A DNA stretch of 64,000 nt from Veillonella criceti (GTDB lineage: Bacteria; Bacillota; Negativicutes; Veillonellales; Veillonellaceae). The stretch covers positions 1,316,501 through 1,380,500 of the forward strand of contig NZ_UHIO01000001.1 of NCBI RefSeq assembly GCF_900460315.1, written 5' to 3'. The translations under genes were made by a program, and so were the position numbers. The notes beneath the pieces were generated by a model, which did no database searches, was not told the origin of the DNA, and worked only from the letters and a program-made list of their open reading frames with translations. Below are positions 28,590 to 36,346 of this stretch, piece after piece. The number at the start of each line of letters is the position of its first letter. The stretch's first letter is position 1.

Positions 28590-30329
28590 TCATATAGCCA
28601 AGCCTTTTTCAGCTAACACCGCTTTGGCATACGCTACAATGTCACCCGCCGCGCTCATAGTCAAGACCTTTTGTGCCATTGCTTCGCATTCTGCCACGGT
28701 GACAGAGCGAATGATATTTTTAACTACAGGAATAGCCGAAGCACTCATACTAAATTCGTCAAGGCCAAGACCAATAAGAATCATTGTGGCTACTGGATCA
28801 CCAGCTAATTCACCACACATACCAGTAATTTTTTTAACATCATGGCTGGCTTCAATAGTATGCTTTACTAAACGTAACACCGCTGGATGTAATGGTTGAT
28901 ATAAATGACCAATTGCTTCATTCATTCGATCCACGGCCAAGGTGTATTGACATAAATCATTGGTGCCAATACTAAAGAAGTCTACATGAGGTGCAAATAA
29001 ATCGGCCGCTACAGCAACGGCAGGAATTTCTACCATAATGCCGACTTGAATATCTTTATTAAACGCAATGCCTTCAGCACGGAGCTCATCTTTAGCGGTT
29101 GCCAGAACAGCATTAGCTGCCTTAACTTCTTCAACCGATGCAATCATAGGATACATAATTTGAATGCCCCCAAACACACTAGCTCGCAAAATAGCACGTA
29201 ATTGCGTTTTAAAAATATCAGTCCGATCTAAACTGATGCGAATAGCTCGGAAGCCTAAAAATGGATTCATCTCTTTAGGCAATTGCAAACATTTCAATTC
29301 TTTATCGCCACCAATATCCATGGTTCGAATAATGACTGGATTACCTTGCAGCGCCTCCGCTGCTGCTTTATAAGCTTCAAATTGGTCCTCTTCCGTAGGC
29401 AGCTCATCATGTTTCATATATAAAAACTCCGTGCGGAATAAACCAATCCCGGCCGCCCCCATCTGGCACGCATGGGCCGCATCTTCAGCTTTGCCTACAT
29501 TACCAAATAATAAGATTTCTTTGCCATCTTGAGTCACTGCTGGTAACGAGGCTGATTCTTTTAAAATCTGCAATTGTTCTCGATAAGCTACCGCTTCTTT
29601 TTCATAGGCAACAAAATCCACCGCACTAAGCTGACGCAATACTTCCCCTTCTGTGCCTTTTACAACAACCTTTTCACCATCTTGAAATGAGGAAATATCG
29701 CCTAAGCCCATAACTGCAGGAATTTCTAATGTCCGTGCCATAATCGCTGCATGGCTTGTAGGACCACCACAAGCTGTTACTAGCCCTTTTACAACAGTCT
29801 TATCTAACGATGCTGTATCAGATGGCGTTAAATCTTCAGCCACTAAAATAACAGCCCCTGTTAAATGAGCTAACCCTCTAGGATTCATCCCCAATAAATT
29901 GCGCAATAAACGATCCCCAATATCTTTAATATCAGCACCACGCTCACGCATATAAGGATCATCCATGGCTAAAAACATATCGGCAAAGGTATTAATCGAT
30001 TGTTCAGTGGCGGCTGCCGCTGACTGCAAACCATCAGTAATAAGAGCTTTAATGCCATCGGATAAGGACGGATCTTGCACAATTAATGTATGGGCTTCAA
30101 AAATAGCGGCTTCATCGTCCCCCATCGTTTCACGGGCCCGCTCTTTAATTGCTTGCAACTGCGCTACCGTTTTGTCCAAAGCGGTTTCAAAAGTGGCTAA
30201 TTCTGTAGCGACTTCCTCCTCTGTAATAATTCGTTTAGGAATAACAATCGCCTCTTGTTTATATACATATACCGTACCAGTCCCTACGCCACGCGCCCCT
30301 GAAATTCCTTTAAGTATTACCTGCTCCAT
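28590..30329 (-). CDS. ptsI: Phosphoenolpyruvate-protein phosphotransferase (PTS enzyme I)
   Basis: Cytosolic enzyme I autophosphorylates from phosphoenolpyruvate and phosphorylates HPr. The 579 residues show the N-terminal HPr-binding/phosphohistidine domain with GGPTSHAAIMAR (active His near 191), then the PEP-binding TIM barrel with LFRTEFLYM near 300, MVEIPAVAV, SIGTNDLCQYTLAVDR near 450 and the catalytic-cysteine motif GMCGELAGDP near 500. The start is backed by TGGAGGAACG. It sits 39 bp after dapF and precedes ptsH, the reverse of the common ptsH-ptsI order. Confidence 0.96.
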   Translation of the reverse strand: MEQVILKGISGARGVGTGTVYVYKQEAIVIPKRIITEEEVATELATFETALDKTVAQLQAIKERARETMGDDEAAIFEAHTLIVQDPSLSDGIKALITDGLQSAAAATEQSINTFADMFLAMDDPYMRERGADIKDIGDRLLRNLLGMNPRGLAHLTGAVILVAEDLTPSDTASLDKTVVKGLVTACGGPTSHAAIMARTLEIPAVMGLGDISSFQDGEKVVVKGTEGEVLRQLSAVDFVAYEKEAVAYREQLQILKESASLPAVTQDGKEILLFGNVGKAEDAAHACQMGAAGIGLFRTEFLYMKHDELPTEEDQFEAYKAAAEALQGNPVIIRTMDIGGDKELKCLQLPKEMNPFLGFRAIRISLDRTDIFKTQLRAILRASVFGGIQIMYPMIASVEEVKAANAVLATAKDELRAEGIAFNKDIQVGIMVEIPAVAVAADLFAPHVDFFSIGTNDLCQYTLAVDRMNEAIGHLYQPLHPAVLRLVKHTIEASHDVKKITGMCGELAGDPVATMILIGLGLDEFSMSASAIPVVKNIIRSVTVAECEAMAQKVLTMSAAGDIVAYAKAVLAEKGLAI

Positions 30330-30368
30330 ATCGTTCCTCCAGCGTACTACGAGCCCTTATATATTACC

Positions 30369-31199
30369 TTAAATTGCTAACTCCGTTTCAAATACTTCTG
30401 CAGCAGGGCCAGTCATAAATACGGTACCATCTTCTGCATAACGAATATGTAAAGTTCCTAAATAAACGGCCACATCAACGTCACGGCCGGTAAAACCATT
30501 TTCATGGGCCATAACAACACTACTGCAACAGCCTGTACCACAGGCTAAAGTCGCTCCAGCCCCACGTTCCCAAGTACGCACTTTAATATGCGTAGCATCT
30601 ACGACTTCTACAAAATTCACATTTGTGCCTTGCGGAAATAGAGGATGACGCTCCAAAGCAGGCCCTAAGGTAGTCAATGGCACTTTAGTCACATCCTCTA
30701 CAAACACTTCGGTATGAGGTACGCCTAACAACACCGAACTCACTTCGTACGTCTGCCCGGCTACCTCCACAGGAAAGTGTTTAACCATCGGTACATCCGC
30801 CTTCATAGGAATATCCTTAGCTGCAAAATGAGGTTTGCCCATGTTAACCGTCACTTGTTCTACTTTGCCATTATTAATATGAAGCGTTGGCTCCATAATA
30901 CCGGCCAAAGTTTCAATCGTAAAGGTTTCTTTCGCAACCAACCCTCGCTCATATACATATTTAGCAAAACAGCGAATACCATTACCACACATTTCAGCTT
31001 CACTACCATCTGCATTAATAATACGCATTCGTGTATCAGCTACTTCAGAAGGTACCACCACGATAAGACCATCAGCCCCTATACCTGTTTGGCGGTGGCA
31101 TAAACGTTGTGCCAATTCCGTATAGTCCTTAGTAGCACCTGCTTCATCGGTGAAAAACACGAAGTCATTCCCCAAACCATGCATCTTTGTCAATTTCAT
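30369..31199 (-). CDS. dapF: Diaminopimelate epimerase
   Basis: PLP-independent racemase converting LL- to meso-diaminopimelate for lysine and peptidoglycan synthesis. Both catalytic cysteines are visible: MCGNGIRCFAKY (Cys71) and ACGTGCCSS near 219. Both halves of the pseudo-symmetric fold are complete at 276 residues. ATG 31199 was chosen because AGGAG lies seven bases upstream. An in-frame TTG at 31205 abuts that site. It appears to be the first gene of a run with ptsI and ptsH, an association without obvious functional meaning. Confidence 0.96.
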   Translation of the reverse strand: MKLTKMHGLGNDFVFFTDEAGATKDYTELAQRLCHRQTGIGADGLIVVVPSEVADTRMRIINADGSEAEMCGNGIRCFAKYVYERGLVAKETFTIETLAGIMEPTLHINNGKVEQVTVNMGKPHFAAKDIPMKADVPMVKHFPVEVAGQTYEVSSVLLGVPHTEVFVEDVTKVPLTTLGPALERHPLFPQGTNVNFVEVVDATHIKVRTWERGAGATLACGTGCCSSVVMAHENGFTGRDVDVAVYLGTLHIRYAEDGTVFMTGPAAEVFETELAI

Positions 31200-31464
31200 A
31201 TACAATCTCCTATATAACTATAAATCTCTATATTAATATCATCTCTATAGAAACGAGCAAACTCCAACCTATTATGTATTATGCTTATTATATCACATTT
31301 TCAACCATACCAATTATGCAAAACGCTCATAAAAAATCATTTTCATGCAAATTCAATCACATAAAAATCAATTATGATAGTTACTCAAAATTTTGAAAAG
31401 TCCCTTTGTAATACTCTTTTGGTATTCTTGTGCACACGTTATAACTAATCTGAATAGCGTAGTA

Positions 31465-31493
31465 TTCCAATTCTTTGATTTCTATGCTATACT
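31465..31493 (+). promoter_or_regulatory. Possible promoter of the lactate permease transcript
   Basis: TATACT at 31,488-31,493 with a weak -35 (TTCCAA, 31,465-31,470) at 17 bp spacing would start transcription near 31,500, just before the structured leader. The -35 match is poor. Confidence 0.4.
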
Positions 31494-31524
31494 GACAGTA
31501 TCCTAATCTGACAAAGTTTCTATA

Positions 31525-31642
31525 GAGTGTATACAATTCGGAGGAAATGGCCTTAGCTAGTCCCCAGCTATTAATAAAGGAGTACTTTATTATATTTCTA
31601 AAAGTACGCTTTATTATAGGCCCCTTAGAGTTGTTTATACTC
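31525..31642 (+). ncRNA. Structured leader RNA (three-way junction) upstream of lactate permease
   Basis: Fourteen of 15 positions of 31,525-31,539 pair with 31,628-31,642 (one U-U mismatch, two G-U pairs). The helix continues as GGAGG with CCTTA (partly) and GGCCT (31,549-31,553) with AGGCC (31,618-31,622). It encloses two further hairpins: TAGCT/AGCTA (31,554-31,570), and a 15-bp interrupted stem, 31,572-31,588 with 31,601-31,616 (GTACTTT/AAAGTAC plus TAATAAAG/CTTTATTA). No known riboswitch consensus was recognised. It could be a riboswitch, a protein-bound leader or an independent small RNA. Confidence 0.6.
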
Positions 31643-31654
31643 TTTATCTTTTAA
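31547..31654 (+). CDS. Possible 35-codon hydrophobic small ORF inside the leader RNA
   Basis: ATG 31547 lies two bases after GGAGG, and the frame runs 35 codons to TAA at 31,652-31,654. The product starts MALASPQLLIKEYFIIFLKV and ends in a phenylalanine/isoleucine-rich stretch, so it would be a small membrane peptide. The Shine-Dalgarno spacing is too short for efficient initiation, and the frame coincides almost exactly with the three-way-junction RNA. It may be chance, a leader peptide coupling translation to RNA folding, or a small membrane protein. No family was recognised. Confidence 0.25.
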   Translation: MALASPQLLIKEYFIIFLKVRFIIGPLELFILFIF

Positions 31655-31661
31655 TGTACAA

Positions 31662-31780
31662 AGGAGGTCCGCGCAGTTCTAGTAGTATCACAAAATCATA
31701 AAATAATTTTATGTAGGCTATAACGGCCTCCTCCCCTCAAAGGTGTTTGTATCATAAGCACCTTGCTCAATTATTTTTTT
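31662..31780 (+). promoter_or_regulatory. Second leader section with paired SD-like element and terminator-like hairpin
   Basis: AGGAGGTC (31,662-31,669), an anti-Shine-Dalgarno-complementary element with no start codon after it, pairs with GGCCTCCT (31,725-31,732) around a small CATAAA/TTTATG hairpin. AAGGTG/CACCTT (31,740-31,764) then forms a hairpin followed, nine bases later, by seven T (31,774-31,780). The layout resembles an attenuator before lactate permease, but the spacer between stem and T-run is long. Confidence 0.5.
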
Positions 31781-31944
31781 ACCATTCGTCATTATTTAAA
31801 TTTGTAGATACAGTAGCATTTAGGATTATATTTCATGAATGCAAAATTCGAAAACCATGTATCTATTTATCCAATTGTAAAGAAGTTATTGTAAAGAACT
31901 TGAAGTAAGTTTGTATTGTGTATCGTGAGAGGATGATTTCACAA

Positions 31945-33567
31945 ATGTTGACTACATTTTTAGCATTATTGCCAATTCTTTGGCTCATTGTAGCCTTGGC
32001 CATTCTTAAAATGCCAGCTTGGAAAGCTTGTTCCATTGCTGCTATCGGCTCTTTCATCATTGCCATTACGCACTTTGAAAAAGCGGCTGGCATCATGTTC
32101 TCTGGTGCCTTAGAAGGGGTTGCCCTTGCTGTATGGCCTATTTTACTTGTTATTACAGCTGCTATTTTTACGTATAATTTGGTAGTCCATACAAAAGCTA
32201 TGGACACTATCAAAATGATGTTATCTTCCGTAACCTCTGATATGCGTATCTTAGCCTTACTCTTAGCTTGGGGCTTTGGTGCTTTCATGGAAGGTATGGC
32301 TGGCTTTGGTACAGCAGTAGCTATCCCAGCCGCTATGATGGTAGCCGTAGGTTTTGATCCTTTAAAATCTATCCTAGCTTGTTTAGTAGCTAACTCGGTA
32401 CCAACTACCTTTGGTTCCATCGCTATTCCAACAACTACATTAGCATCATTAACAAACCTTGACCCAATTCATCTTGGCACCTTCATTTCTTCTCAATTAT
32501 TTATTTTAAACGTTATTGCACCATTCTTCGTAGTAGGTATCATTGGTGGCGGATTCAAAGCCTTGAAAGGTGTATTTACCATTACCTTATTATCAGGCCT
32601 AGCTTTAGCAGTACCTGAATTACTTATCAACGTAGCTGCTGGTCCAGAATTATCTGTAATGGCCTCCTCCGTAATCATCATGGGGGTTATTATCTTAGGG
32701 GCTAAATTCTTGCCAACTAATGACCCTCAATACCAATTCGAAGCAACTACTCATAAAGTAACTGGCAAAGAAGGCTTTATCGCAGCTTTACCATTTATCT
32801 TAATTGTTATTTTATTAATCTTAACATCTAAATTAGTACCAGCTATCAACACGCCACTTGCGAGCATTAAGACAGCCGTACCTATCTATCAAGGCGAAGG
32901 TGCTAAACCGTATACTTTCGTTTGGGTAGCTACCCCTGGTATTATGATTTTCATTGCCGCCTTCATTGGTGGTGCTGTTCAAAAATCTGGCTTTGGTGAA
33001 ATGCTTAGTGTATTAGGTAAAACAATTTCTAACTTAAAATTCACTTACCTCACCATCATTACAGTTGTTGTAACAGCTAAATTGATGACATACTCTGGTA
33101 TGACGGCTGACATTGCTAGTGCCTTGGTATCGGCTACTGGTTCTTTATATCCAGCCTTTGCTCCATTAGTTGGCGCTCTCGGGGCCTTCTTAACTGGTTC
33201 TGGTACCAATGCGAACGTATTGTTTGGACCATTACAATTAGCAGCTGCGCATGACTTAAATCCTAACTATGCAGATCTTCCATTGTGGTTGGCTGCTATT
33301 AACTCTGGCGCTGCTGGTATTGGTAAAATGTTCTCCCCTCAAAGTATCGCCATCGCTATTGGCGCCGTAGCACCTGCGTTGGACGCTTACATTGAAAGCA
33401 ACAAAGTAGATAGTGCCAAAGCTAACCAATTACGTGAAAGCATTAAAGCTAACGTAATCATGGTATCCGTATTGAAATACTTCTTAATCTTTATTATTGC
33501 CAATGGTGTTATTTCCTACTTTGGCCATAACTTCATTGAACACATCCAGCTTTTATTATTTAAATAA
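31945..33567 (+). CDS. lctP: L-lactate permease (LctP family)
   Basis: This inner-membrane lactate/glycolate:H+ symporter should import lactate, the main carbon source of Veillonella. The 540 residues form 12-14 helices with LctP-family signatures such as ALLLAWGFGAFMEGMAGFGTAVAIPAAMMVA near 100-130, GSGTNANVLFGPLQ near 425 and FSPQSIAIAIGAV near 470. ATG 31945 is preferred: GAGAGGATGA lies upstream, and the protein then begins MLTTFLALLPILW. ATG 31933 abuts the AGAGG and is the alternative. A leader of about 440 nt with complex folding precedes it. A terminator follows after a short tandem-repeat tract. Confidence 0.93.
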   Translation: MLTTFLALLPILWLIVALAILKMPAWKACSIAAIGSFIIAITHFEKAAGIMFSGALEGVALAVWPILLVITAAIFTYNLVVHTKAMDTIKMMLSSVTSDMRILALLLAWGFGAFMEGMAGFGTAVAIPAAMMVAVGFDPLKSILACLVANSVPTTFGSIAIPTTTLASLTNLDPIHLGTFISSQLFILNVIAPFFVVGIIGGGFKALKGVFTITLLSGLALAVPELLINVAAGPELSVMASSVIIMGVIILGAKFLPTNDPQYQFEATTHKVTGKEGFIAALPFILIVILLILTSKLVPAINTPLASIKTAVPIYQGEGAKPYTFVWVATPGIMIFIAAFIGGAVQKSGFGEMLSVLGKTISNLKFTYLTIITVVVTAKLMTYSGMTADIASALVSATGSLYPAFAPLVGALGAFLTGSGTNANVLFGPLQLAAAHDLNPNYADLPLWLAAINSGAAGIGKMFSPQSIAIAIGAVAPALDAYIESNKVDSAKANQLRESIKANVIMVSVLKYFLIFIIANGVISYFGHNFIEHIQLLLFK

Positions 33568-33570
33568 AAA

Positions 33571-33654
33571 TTGATGTAAATAACTTGATATATATGAATT
33601 GATATAAACAGCTTAGTATATAAAAGTTGATATAAACAGTTTGATATATTTGAG
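33571..33654. repeat. Three 28-bp tandem repeats downstream of lctP
   Basis: Units start at 33,571, 33,599 and 33,627, each beginning TTGAT(A/G)TAAA and ending near a TATAT element. They lie between the lctP stop and its terminator and are non-coding. Confidence 0.8.
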
Positions 33655-33661
33655 TATGCAA

Positions 33662-33689
33662 AAAGCCCCCGCGCAAACGGGGGCTTTTA
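33662..33689. terminator. Bidirectional terminator between lctP and DUF523 gene
   Basis: An 11-bp stem, AAAAGCCCCCG with CGGGGGCTTTT, around a 6-nt loop, with T-runs on both strands. Confidence 0.93.
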
Positions 33690-33699
33690 TGATGCACTT

Positions 33700-34323
33700 T
33701 TAAACAATTAAATCTTCTACATCAATTACTTCAATTCCATGGTCTTTTAATAGGGATGCAAATATACCAGATCCAGCAATGCGCGTGCCGGAAAAGGTAC
33801 CATCATAAATTTCCTTCACCCCACAAGAAGGGCTACGGGATTGTAAGATTGCTACATCCACCTGTTTCTCCCTAGCAATCTTTAAAGCTTGCCAAGCTCC
33901 TTGACGAAATTCTCGATCTACAGACTGACCATCACGGGTACGAACTTCACCATCTACAATTTCTGCTGGTATACGTGGCGTAGGCAAACCGCCTAGCACC
34001 TCGGGGCAAACGGGAATAATTTCCACAACGCTCTCTCTATCCCCAGTCACCAGTTCTATAGGTTCCATAATTGTTTTACCAAGTCCCATAGCTGTTTTAC
34101 TAGGTTCCATAAATCCCATAGTTTTAGACTCCATAGGCTTCATAGGTTTCATAGCGCCCTTAAGTTTACTAGAATTTGCTCTATTTACAAATTGGTCCTC
34201 AGTCTGAGGCTTAGCCATTAAGCTTACTTGCTCAATAAAGCGAGCTAAAGCCTCACTATAATTATTACCACCATTGTATTTGCAATTTTCTCCTAACAAA
34301 CAAGCACTACACAATATTTTCAT
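33700..34323 (-). CDS. DUF523 domain-containing protein with a methionine-rich repeat insertion
   Basis: The 207-residue protein begins MKILCSACLLGENCKYNGGNN and ends with PVCPEVLGGLPTPR, SRSPSCGVKEIYDG and GIFASLLKDHGI, all typical of DUF523. Conserved cysteines are consistent with metal or sulfur chemistry, but the family role is unknown. DUF523 proteins are usually about 145-160 residues. Here about 50 extra residues (roughly 44-94) of low complexity, with recurring (K/F)MEP, KTMG and KTAM words, split the domain. They arise from short in-frame DNA repeats (TTCCATA/CCCATAG words, 34,060-34,160). Whether the inserted form is functional is unclear. Confidence 0.85.
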   Translation of the reverse strand: MKILCSACLLGENCKYNGGNNYSEALARFIEQVSLMAKPQTEDQFVNRANSSKLKGAMKPMKPMESKTMGFMEPSKTAMGLGKTIMEPIELVTGDRESVVEIIPVCPEVLGGLPTPRIPAEIVDGEVRTRDGQSVDREFRQGAWQALKIAREKQVDVAILQSRSPSCGVKEIYDGTFSGTRIAGSGIFASLLKDHGIEVIDVEDLIV

Positions 34324-34387
34324 GGCCTATCTCCCTACGTCCCAGTCATCAGTATAAAAAGACTTAAGCAATTAAACAGTCTACAAA

Positions 34388-35296
34388 CTATAAGAAACGC
34401 TTTGCAAATACATGACCAAAATTAGTAATCATTAAGCCTATAATAATAATCCCCCCTCCCATCCATTGAATAAGAGCTAACCTTTCCCCTAATATAAATT
34501 GAGCGGTCAGCATGCCTACGACGGGCACTAATAACGATAATGGCACAATCTTATGGGCCGAATACTTTGCTAACAGCATGCTCCATAAACCATAGCCCAT
34601 AATGGTTGCCAGAAAAGCTAAATAAAATACAGAAAAAATAGCCGACCCTGAAATACTATCAAACGAAAGAAGTGCTAACTGCGCTTTCTCTAAATACAAC
34701 GAGGCTAATAACATAGGGATAGGTGGAATTAAACTAGACCATACAACCAAACTTAACATATTTAACGGCTTATTTTCTGCCGCTGCTATGAGTGAAATTT
34801 TACGTACTACAATATTGGACAAGCCCCAAAAAGCAGCACCCAACAAAGTCAATAGAAAGGCCCCTAAAGGAATACTGGCACTATTAGCAGCGCCTATAGC
34901 ACCGCTTATAAACACAAGCCCCATAGCGGCTACTACTAAGCCCAATAACTGATTCAATTTTATATGTTCCTTAAATATAAGAGCTGTAAATAGTATCGTA
35001 AAAAAGGCTTGCGCCTGCAAAACTACAGAGGCTACACCAGCAGGCATACCTATATGAATCGCATAAAACAAACAGGAAAATTGCCCCACACCTACCGTTA
35101 GGCCGTATGCTAAAATCCAGGATAATTTAACCTGAGGTCGTTTCACAAATAAGATGGCTGGAAACGCAGCCAAACAATAGCGCAACGCCACTAATAATAA
35201 AGGAGGTAACTCACTGACACCCCATTTTATAACTGCAAAATTTAGTCCCCATACAACAATCACAGACAAGGCCAATACTATATCTCGTAACTTCAT
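34388..35296 (-). CDS. EamA/DMT family transporter
   Basis: This inner-membrane protein of about 302 residues has ten predicted helices in two EamA repeats, starting MKLRDIVLALSVIVVWGLNF, a standard opening for this family. The family exports amino acids and other small metabolites; the substrate cannot be inferred. The ATG at 35296 gives the usual N-terminus. A GTG at 35305 with AAGGGA five bases upstream is a real alternative. It is transcribed alone, downstream neighbour DUF523 being 64 bp away on the same strand and possibly co-transcribed. Confidence 0.85.
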   Translation of the reverse strand: MKLRDIVLALSVIVVWGLNFAVIKWGVSELPPLLLVALRYCLAAFPAILFVKRPQVKLSWILAYGLTVGVGQFSCLFYAIHIGMPAGVASVVLQAQAFFTILFTALIFKEHIKLNQLLGLVVAAMGLVFISGAIGAANSASIPLGAFLLTLLGAAFWGLSNIVVRKISLIAAAENKPLNMLSLVVWSSLIPPIPMLLASLYLEKAQLALLSFDSISGSAIFSVFYLAFLATIMGYGLWSMLLAKYSAHKIVPLSLLVPVVGMLTAQFILGERLALIQWMGGGIIIIGLMITNFGHVFAKRFL

Positions 35297-35434
35297 TATA
35301 TACACTCAAGTCCCTTCTTAACAAGCTATATAACACTATCTCTGATACCAAGTGGCATATAGCCATTTATAATAAAATCAATTATACTAATTATAACATA
35401 ACTAATAAATTCAACTATTATAAGGCGGTGTATA

Positions 35435-35944
35435 ATGATTATTCGACAAGAAAAGCCCTCTGACTATGAAACAGTCTATCAGCTTATCATTGAGGCTTTC
35501 AAAGAAGCAGAACACAGCGATGGTAACGAACAAAATTTAGTAGTTGCATTACGTCAAAGTCAATCCTTTGATCCTAAACTATCTTTAGTTGCTGAAATCA
35601 ACAATATAATTGTCGGCCATATTCTATTTACTAAAGTGCAAGTCGGGAAAAAAGTAGCGCTTGCCCTTGCGCCATTATCCATATTACCTGACTATCAAAA
35701 GCGAGGAATTGGCTTAGCCCTAATAAAAGAAGGCCATACGATTGCCAAACAACTGGGCTATACCTACATCATTGTCTTAGGCCATCCCCAATATTATCCC
35801 AAAGCAGGCTATCAACTTGCTAAAAACTATAATCTCAAAGCACCTTTCGAAATCCCAGACGAATACTTTATGGCTATTAAGCTTGATTCACAAGCAGAAC
35901 CTATAGAAGGAATTGTAACATACGATCCTGTATTCAATATTTAA
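35435..35944 (+). CDS. GNAT family N-acetyltransferase
   Basis: This 169-residue acetyltransferase opens MIIRQEKPSDYETVYQLI and has acetyl-CoA-binding motif A in LALAPLSILPDYQKRGIGLALIKEG (near 80-104, RGIGLALI), followed by YIIVLGHPQYYPKAGYQLA. The sequence YYPKAGY resembles the YhbS/COG3153 subfamily. The acceptor substrate is unknown. AAGGCGGTG precedes the ATG. It is convergent with guaA, separated by 402 bp that carry the hairpin repeats. Confidence 0.9.
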   Translation: MIIRQEKPSDYETVYQLIIEAFKEAEHSDGNEQNLVVALRQSQSFDPKLSLVAEINNIIVGHILFTKVQVGKKVALALAPLSILPDYQKRGIGLALIKEGHTIAKQLGYTYIIVLGHPQYYPKAGYQLAKNYNLKAPFEIPDEYFMAIKLDSQAEPIEGIVTYDPVFNI

Positions 35945-36027
35945 AATCAAAAACAATAATATATCCTCTATAGAAACATTCTTCTACACACTTAGTGCCA
36001 AAAGAAGACCTTACATCTTTCATAGTG

Positions 36028-36056
36028 ACCATTGTTGCGTAGCAACTCAGGGAGCC
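36028..36056. repeat. Hairpin-repeat core, copy 1 (29 bp)
   Basis: A 29-bp core starting GACCATTGTTGCG and ending CTCAGGGAGC. It is identical to copy 3. The left flank (ACATCTTTC, then TAGT) matches copy 2, but no matching right arm was found, so this copy looks like half an element. Confidence 0.85.
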
Positions 36057-36083
36057 ATTTTCCTCTCCCCTCTTACATACAGA

Positions 36084-36159
36084 AAAAAGGCAAGACATCT
36101 TTCGTAGTGACCATTGTTGCGTAGCAACGCAGGGAACGAGGAAGATGTATTGCCTTTTT
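36084..36159. terminator. Hairpin-repeat copy 2, terminator-like
   Basis: Outer arms AAAAAGGCAA/TTGCCTTTTT and ACATCTT/AAGATGT enclose the core at 36,109-36,137, which differs from copies 1 and 3 at two positions. T-runs on both strands make it a plausible bidirectional terminator with an unusually elaborate loop. Confidence 0.75.
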
Positions 36160-36233
36160 ATTCCTTCCCACTCTCCTTAAAGTAAAATGTCGATAGATTT
36201 TTCAATGTATGTTTTTATGATAAAAGTATGATA

Positions 36234-36307
36234 AAAAGCCTGTATGACTTCTGTCGCGACCATTGTTGCGTAGCAACTCAGGGAGCAAAGGAGTCATACA
36301 GGCTTTT
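36234..36307. terminator. Hairpin-repeat copy 3, terminator of guaA
   Basis: A perfect 16-bp outer stem (AAAAGCCTGTATGACT with its complement at 36,292-36,307) encloses the conserved core (36,258-36,286). Within the core, GTTGC-GTA-GCAAC forms an apical hairpin. T-runs lie on both sides. It lies 40 bp past the guaA stop. Confidence 0.8.
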
Positions 36308-36346
36308 ATTCATAAAATATACCGAAAATCTATCGACTTTTACTTT

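Noticed and set aside
31655-31675. Resemblance of AAAGGAGGTCCGCG to the T-box core sequence before lactate permease
   Set aside because: The conserved A of UGGNACCGCG is missing, the expected Stem I features were not found, and a tRNA-controlled lactate permease would be unusual. The true T-box before ileS shows what a real one looks like here.
31863-32420. 185-codon minus-strand frame opposite the start of lactate permease
   Set aside because: It is rich in Ala/Lys/Met/Ile as the antisense of membrane-helix codons and has no start context. The plus-strand permease is clearly the real gene.
36028-36286. CRISPR array suggested by three near-identical 29-bp repeats
   Set aside because: Spacing is irregular (81 and 149 bp), the flanking arms are complementary to each other and form terminators, and no cas genes are present.
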